Assembly: GCA_021777365.1 (NCBI GenBank)
Contig: JAJYDP010000141.1
Coordinates: forward strand, 1 to 9,794
Reading direction: 5' to 3'
DNA from: Chloroflexota bacterium
Lineage (GTDB): Bacteria; Chloroflexota; Limnocylindria; Limnocylindrales; CSP1-4
DNA length: 9,794 bases
In this document: positions 6,141 to 9,794 of the stretch, in pieces
Position numbering within the stretch: the first letter of the stretch is position 1
Layout of the letters: the number at the start of each line of letters is the position of its first letter
Made by a program: the position numbers and the translations under genes
Notes under the pieces: model-generated
The model's input: the letters and a program-made list of their open reading frames with translations, nothing else
What the model was told of the DNA's origin: nothing
Databases searched by the model: none

Positions 6141-7559
6141 GTGGCACGCATCGGTCTGCTGAGCTTCTCGGACGGGCGCGACTTCGTGAATCGCGACCTC
6201 CGGACGTTCATCGGGGCCGTCGAGGCGCGGATCGAGAACCGGCTTGCGGCTGCGGGGCACGAGGTTCTGCGGGCGCAGGCGATCGTCGAGCGGAACGACG
6301 TTGCCGTCAGGGAGGCCCGCCGGCTGGCCGCGGAGAGACCGGACACCACGATCTTCAACATCCCGGTCTGGGCCTTCCCCCACTTCTCGATGCTCGCCGC
6401 CGCGGAGACCCCCGGTCCGCTGCTCCTCTTCTCGAACGTCTCGCCGGAATACCCCGGCATGGTGGGCATGCTCGCGGCCGCCGGCGCGCTCGACCAGGTC
6501 GGGCGGGCCTACGGACGCGCCTGGGGTGACATCGACGACGACCGCGTCGCCGGGTCGGTGCTGGCGTGGGTGTCCGCCGGCGGGGCGCTCTCCTCGCTGC
6601 GCGGCAAGACGTTCGGGAGGATCGGCGGTCGCCCCATGGGCATGTACACCGCCGTCGCGAACCCGGGCGACTGGATCTCGAAGTTCGGCGTGGACGTGGA
6701 GGAGATCGACCAGTGGGAGCTGGTCCGCCGTGCCGCCGAGGTCGACCCGGCGCGTGCCCGGGCCGGCCGCGAATGGCTGGAGCGCCACGCCGCAGGCGTC
6801 CACTACGACGGCAAGCAGCTGACCCCGGAGCTGCTCGAGCGCCAGGTTCGCTCGTACCACGCGATGCGCGACCTCATCGACGAATGGCACCTGGATTTCT
6901 CGGGCATCAAGGGCCAGCCCGAGCTCACGACCCACTTCGCAACCATGGATGTCACCGAGGCGTTCCTCAACGACCCCTACGACTGGGAGGGCCCGAAGCC
7001 GGTCCACGTGTGCGCGACCGAGGCCGACATGGACGGCGCGCTCACGATGGAGATCCTGAGGTCGATGAGCGCCACGCCCGCGCTGTTCGCCGACCTGCGT
7101 TACTACGACCGGGCGCACGAGGTCTGGGACCTCTGCAATTCCGGCCAGCATGCGACCTGGTTCGCGGCTCGCTCCGACGATCCGGCCGAGAACATGCGCC
7201 ACGTCCACCTGTACCCGGAGGGCTTCTACTTCCCCGCGGGAGGCGCCTCGATCCAGCACCTCGCCGCACCGGGCGACCTGACGCTCGCGCGGCTGACCCG
7301 ACTGGCCGGGCGCTACCGGATGCAGGTGCTGCGGGGCGACGTCGTCCAGTTCGACCCGCAGACCAACGAAGCGCTGATGCGGCAGTCGACGTACGAGTGG
7401 CCACACGCGTTCGTGCGCTTCCATGCCGATCCCGACGAGGTCCTGTCGCGGTACGGCGCGAACCACATTCACGCCGTACCCGGCGACCATGTCGCGGCCC
7501 TGCGGGCCTTCTGCCACCTGGCGGACATCGACTACGACGGGTTCGGTGACGCACGATGA
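6141..7559 (+). CDS. L-fucose/L-arabinose isomerase-family protein (short form)
   Basis: 472 residues from the preferred GTG (474 from ATG 6135). It belongs to the FucI/AraA-type metal-dependent ketol isomerases that interconvert aldoses and ketoses in the cytoplasm. Visible landmarks are MARIGLLSF at the N-terminus, NIPVWAFPHF (~73-82), TATLAND-like LSSLRGKTFGRIGGRPMGMY (~150-169), CATEADMDGALTMEIL with the likely metal ligand Glu294, LFADLRYYD with likely ligand Asp318, and GANHIHAVPGDH (~439-450) with the histidine ligand region. E. coli FucI is 591 residues, so this is a compact relative without the full N-terminal domain set. The next gene, an FGGY kinase, overlaps its stop by 4 bp, giving an isomerase-kinase pair. 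The rhamnosidase downstream suggests L-rhamnose or another methylpentose or aldopentose, but the true substrate (fucose, arabinose, rhamnose, other) cannot be decided here. Confidence 0.87.
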   Translation: MARIGLLSFSDGRDFVNRDLRTFIGAVEARIENRLAAAGHEVLRAQAIVERNDVAVREARRLAAERPDTTIFNIPVWAFPHFSMLAAAETPGPLLLFSNVSPEYPGMVGMLAAAGALDQVGRAYGRAWGDIDDDRVAGSVLAWVSAGGALSSLRGKTFGRIGGRPMGMYTAVANPGDWISKFGVDVEEIDQWELVRRAAEVDPARARAGREWLERHAAGVHYDGKQLTPELLERQVRSYHAMRDLIDEWHLDFSGIKGQPELTTHFATMDVTEAFLNDPYDWEGPKPVHVCATEADMDGALTMEILRSMSATPALFADLRYYDRAHEVWDLCNSGQHATWFAARSDDPAENMRHVHLYPEGFYFPAGGASIQHLAAPGDLTLARLTRLAGRYRMQVLRGDVVQFDPQTNEALMRQSTYEWPHAFVRFHADPDEVLSRYGANHIHAVPGDHVAALRAFCHLADIDYDGFGDAR

Positions 7560-9034
7560 CGGATCTCGTCCTCGGCCTCGACATCGGGACGTCGTCGTCC
7601 AAGGCGTGCCTGGCCGACACCGGCGGGCGGATCGTCCACCTGGCCGAGCGCCCCCATGCCACGTCCATGCCACGTCCAGGCTGGTTCGAGCACGACGCCG
7701 AGTCCGTGTGGTGGCGGGACGCGGTCGAGCTCGTGCGCGAGTCGGTCGCGCAGGCTGGCCAGCCGCCGGTCGCGGTCTGCGTGAGCGGGATCGGCCCGTG
7801 CCTGCTCCCGACGACCGGCTCGGGCGAGCCGTTGCGGCCGGCGATCCTCTATGGAATCGACACGCGGGCGAGCGCCGAGATCGCCGAGATCGAGCGCGCG
7901 CTGGGAGAGGACCGGATCCTGGCCCGTGGCGGCTCCCCGCTCACGTCGCAGGCGATCGGGCCCAAGCTGCTGTGGTTGCGGCGACACGAGCCCGACGTGT
8001 GGGCTCGCTGCCGGCGGTTCTACATGGCGAGTTCGTTCCTGGTCCACCGCCTGACCGGTGAGTACGTCCTGGATCACCACTCCGCCAGCCAGTGCGATCC
8101 CCTCTACGATCTGGCCGGGGAGTCGTGGGCCACGGACTGGGCCGATGAGATCGCGCCCGGGCTGGAGCTGCCGCGGCTCCTCTGGCCGGGCGACCTGGCG
8201 GGCCGCGTCACCGCGGAGGGTGCGACTCGGACGGGCCTTGCCGAGGGAACTCCCGTCATGGCCGGCACGATCGACGCGTGGGCCGAGGCCGCCAGCGTCG
8301 GGGTGAGCGAACCCGGCGACCTCATGCTGATGTACGGGACGACGATGTTCCTGGTGCAGGTGGTGGCGCAGGCGCGGCCGGACGCCTGCCTGTGGACCAC
8401 GCGCGGGATCCGGCCGGGCACGCTGACCCTTGCCGGCGGGATGGCCACGTCGGGCGCGCTCACCGCCTGGTTCCGGGATCTCACCGGGGCCTCGTACGAG
8501 CAGCTGCTCACCGATGCGGCGGCCACGCCTCCCGGAGCCGACGGGGTCGTGATCCTGCCGTACTTCGCGGGCGAGCGAACCCCGCTCTTCGATGTCGCTG
8601 CCCGCGGCGCGGTGCTCGGCCTGACGCTCCACCACGGCCGAGGCCACCTCTACCGTGCGCTTCTGGAGGCGACCGCGTTCGGCGTGCGGCACAACCTCCA
8701 GGTGATGTCCGAGAGCGCCGGGCCCCCCGTGCGCGTCGCGGCGGTGGGTGGCGGGACGAAGGGCGAGCTCTGGCTGCAGATCGTCTCGGATGTCACCGGT
8801 CTCCCCCAGGAGCTGCGCACGTACACGGTCGGGGCCAGCTACGGCGACGCCTGGCTTGCTGCGACGGGCTGCGGGTTGTCGGGGCCGCAGGCGGACTGGA
8901 ACCCGGTAGTGGCCCGGGTCTCCCCCAACCCGGATGCGGCGGAGCGGTACGCGGAGCTGTACGACGTGTACCGCGAGCTGTACCCGGCCACGAGCGGGCT
9001 CGCTCACCGCCTTGCCGCGATCCAGGAGACCTGA
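7556..9034 (+). CDS. FGGY-family carbohydrate kinase (xylulokinase-like)
   Basis: 492 residues, normal for the family. It phosphorylates a ketose (or polyol) with ATP in the cytoplasm. Motifs are in order: LGLDIGTSSSKACL (6-19, phosphate 1), PRPGWFEHD (39-47), GIDTRASAEI (100-109), the catalytic base Asp240 in GTIDAWAEA, the actin-like GTT at 261-263, ILPYFAGERTPLFD (333-346, FGGY signature region), and the adenosine motif VGGGTKGELWLQIVSDVTGL (397-416). The ATG at 7556 overlaps the isomerase TGA (ATGA); there is only a weak ribosome binding site, so coupling is likely. The context predicts the ketose made by the isomerase as substrate. The closest look is to xylulokinase-type and unassigned FGGY kinases rather than the RhaB type, but this is judgement by eye. 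A tandem 11-bp duplication at 7654-7675 lies in the N-terminal part and does not break the frame. Confidence 0.95.
   Translation: MTDLVLGLDIGTSSSKACLADTGGRIVHLAERPHATSMPRPGWFEHDAESVWWRDAVELVRESVAQAGQPPVAVCVSGIGPCLLPTTGSGEPLRPAILYGIDTRASAEIAEIERALGEDRILARGGSPLTSQAIGPKLLWLRRHEPDVWARCRRFYMASSFLVHRLTGEYVLDHHSASQCDPLYDLAGESWATDWADEIAPGLELPRLLWPGDLAGRVTAEGATRTGLAEGTPVMAGTIDAWAEAASVGVSEPGDLMLMYGTTMFLVQVVAQARPDACLWTTRGIRPGTLTLAGGMATSGALTAWFRDLTGASYEQLLTDAAATPPGADGVVILPYFAGERTPLFDVAARGAVLGLTLHHGRGHLYRALLEATAFGVRHNLQVMSESAGPPVRVAAVGGGTKGELWLQIVSDVTGLPQELRTYTVGASYGDAWLAATGCGLSGPQADWNPVVARVSPNPDAAERYAELYDVYRELYPATSGLAHRLAAIQET
7654..7675 (+). repeat. 11-bp tandem repeat inside the kinase gene
   Basis: CCATGCCACGT occurs twice end to end (7654-7664, 7665-7675). 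Eleven bases is not a multiple of three, so the two copies are read in different frames (HAT and SMPR region). The protein still aligns with the family pattern ending in PRPGW, so it is not an obvious disrupting insertion. Confidence 0.6.
9024..9029 (+). promoter_or_regulatory. Ribosome binding site of the rhamnosidase gene
   Basis: AGGAGA ends 9 nt before the GTG at 9039 and lies within the last codons of the kinase gene. It supports the GTG start and co-transcription with the kinase. Confidence 0.6.
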
Positions 9035-9038
9035 GCCG

Positions 9039-9794
9039 GTGCTGCGCGAGGCGGCGGGCGGCACCGGTCGACAGCCGCACGCGCGGTTCCCGGTCCCGCC
9101 CGGGCGAGCGGCGTCCCGTGCGGCCGCCATCCGACCGGTCGAGCTCCGCACCGAAGGCCGCCTCGATCCGACCGGTATCGGGACGGCGGAACCGCGATTC
9201 TCGTGGAAGCTGGCGGCCAGGCCGGGACTGCGCGGGATCCGCCAGGCGGCGTGCCAGATCGAGGTCGCGTGCGAAGCCATGGGCCCGCTGTGGGACAGCG
9301 GACAGGTACCCTCGTCCACTCCCTGGCTCACGTACGGGGGCCCGGCTCTCGGCTCTCGCCGCCGCTGCAGCTGGCGAGTCAGGGTCTGGGACGGCGATGG
9401 GCGCGTTTCGGCCTGGAGCGAGCGCGCCACGTTCGAGACCGGATTGCTCGGGGAGGGCGACTGGCAGGCGTCGTGGATCGCCGCCGCGCAGCCCGCCGCG
9501 GACGCACGGCTGCACTTCCTCGGCGTGTCGCGCATCTGGTTGCCGTCCCGCCTCGGCGCGGCCACACGGGCGGCCTTTCGCCACCGGTTCACGCTGGAAG
9601 CCGGCGGGATCGCCTCGGCCCGGCTGCAGGCCGCCGGCGGTGCCGTCACGGCATGGATCAACGGCGTTCCGGTCGGCTCGTCACCGCCGGATGCCACGCT
9701 CGACGTCGACGTGGCCAGCGTCATCGCGCCGGGCGAGAACGTGCTGGCGCTCGAGGCGCGGCCGTCGCCGGGGGCCCCGTCCGGGCTGATCGGC
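9039..9794 (+). CDS. Alpha-L-rhamnosidase, GH78 type, N-terminal part (3' end outside window)
   Basis: The frame is open from a GTG at 9039 to the right edge, 252 codons. The pattern is that of the N-terminal modules of bacterial alpha-L-rhamnosidases: PVELRTEGRLDPTGIGTAEP (33-52), RFSWKL, RQAACQIEV (68-76), LWDSGQV (84-90), WRVRVWDGDGRVSAWSERAT (112-131), FETGLL then DWQASWI (141-147), and a beta-rich N-domain (~178-252) with WINGVPVG (206-213). The catalytic (alpha/alpha)6 domain is not in the window, so catalytic acids cannot be checked. GH78 enzymes of this kind usually run to ~900-1000 residues. No signal peptide is seen: the start is Arg/Gly/Ala-rich, so it is probably cytoplasmic and acts on imported rhamnosides. 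It lies 4 bp after the kinase stop with AGGAGA 9 nt upstream, making it the fourth gene of the lacI operon. Confidence 0.88.
   Translation, partial: MLREAAGGTGRQPHARFPVPPGRAASRAAAIRPVELRTEGRLDPTGIGTAEPRFSWKLAARPGLRGIRQAACQIEVACEAMGPLWDSGQVPSSTPWLTYGGPALGSRRRCSWRVRVWDGDGRVSAWSERATFETGLLGEGDWQASWIAAAQPAADARLHFLGVSRIWLPSRLGAATRAAFRHRFTLEAGGIASARLQAAGGAVTAWINGVPVGSSPPDATLDVDVASVIAPGENVLALEARPSPGAPSGLIG

Noticed and set aside
5169..7673. 834-codon open frame on the minus strand across the lacI, isomerase and kinase region
   Set aside because: It is antisense to three genes with clear family motifs. Its translation is rich in Arg, Val, Gly and Asp, with no domain pattern. Long antisense frames are expected in DNA with this GC skew by codon position.
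7532..9724. 730-codon open frame on the minus strand across the kinase and rhamnosidase
   Set aside because: It is antisense to the FGGY kinase and GH78 genes, whose motifs are unambiguous. The composition is Arg/Gly/Pro/Ala-rich, with no recognisable motif and no ribosome binding site needed to explain the region.
1..9794. CRISPR arrays, tRNA or rRNA genes, insertion sequences, attachment sites, toxin-antitoxin or defence genes
   Set aside because: I looked for spaced repeats, cloverleaf-like segments, transposase motifs and flanking inverted repeats and saw none. The window is filled by metabolic genes with no gap above 300 bases.

Overview
The window is dense, very GC-rich bacterial DNA with strong third-position GC bias and almost no non-coding sequence. 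At least five of the nine genes appear to start with GTG, and AGGAGG-type ribosome binding sites are clear. This composition, a LacI-type regulator, a TRAP transporter and a lipoprotein with a long Ala/Pro/Thr linker would fit a high-GC Chloroflexota or Actinobacteriota-like soil or plant-associated bacterium. That placement is an inference; nothing here is a phylogenetic marker.

The layout is a divergent carbohydrate/carboxylate catabolic locus around one regulatory region (about 4891-5111). Leftward, on the minus strand, runs dctP (TRAP solute-binding lipoprotein, 4890-3757), dctQ (3718-3101), dctM (3104-1809), an HpcH/HpaI-family class II aldolase (1804-947) and a DHDPS/NAL-family class I aldolase or lyase (950 to beyond base 1). 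These genes are tightly coupled: 38 bp, a 4-bp ATGA overlap, 4 bp, then a 4-bp GTGA overlap. Rightward, on the plus strand, runs a LacI-family regulator (5112-6125), a short L-fucose/L-arabinose-isomerase-family protein (6141-7559), an FGGY sugar kinase (7556-9034, ATGA overlap) and the N-terminal third or so of a GH78-type alpha-L-rhamnosidase (9039 to beyond the right edge).

The spacer holds a good sigma70-like promoter for the TRAP operon (TTGACA, 18 bp, TAGAGT). Just downstream of its predicted start is a cre-like LacI-family operator, TGAAATCGATATCC. The regulator side has a TATGAT box, an imperfect inverted repeat overlapping the lacI start codon, and two overlapping micro-ORFs.

Working model (inference): the LacI protein controls both arms. 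The TRAP system imports an acidic ligand, the cytoplasmic rhamnosidase removes a terminal alpha-L-rhamnose, isomerase and kinase process the released methylpentose, and the two aldolases cleave 2-keto-3-deoxy acids made from the acidic part. No sugar-acid dehydrogenase, dehydratase or class II AraD/FucA/RhaD-type phosphate aldolase is in the window, so the pathway is incomplete as seen. All gene families are known; the unusual parts are the combination and the regulatory architecture.
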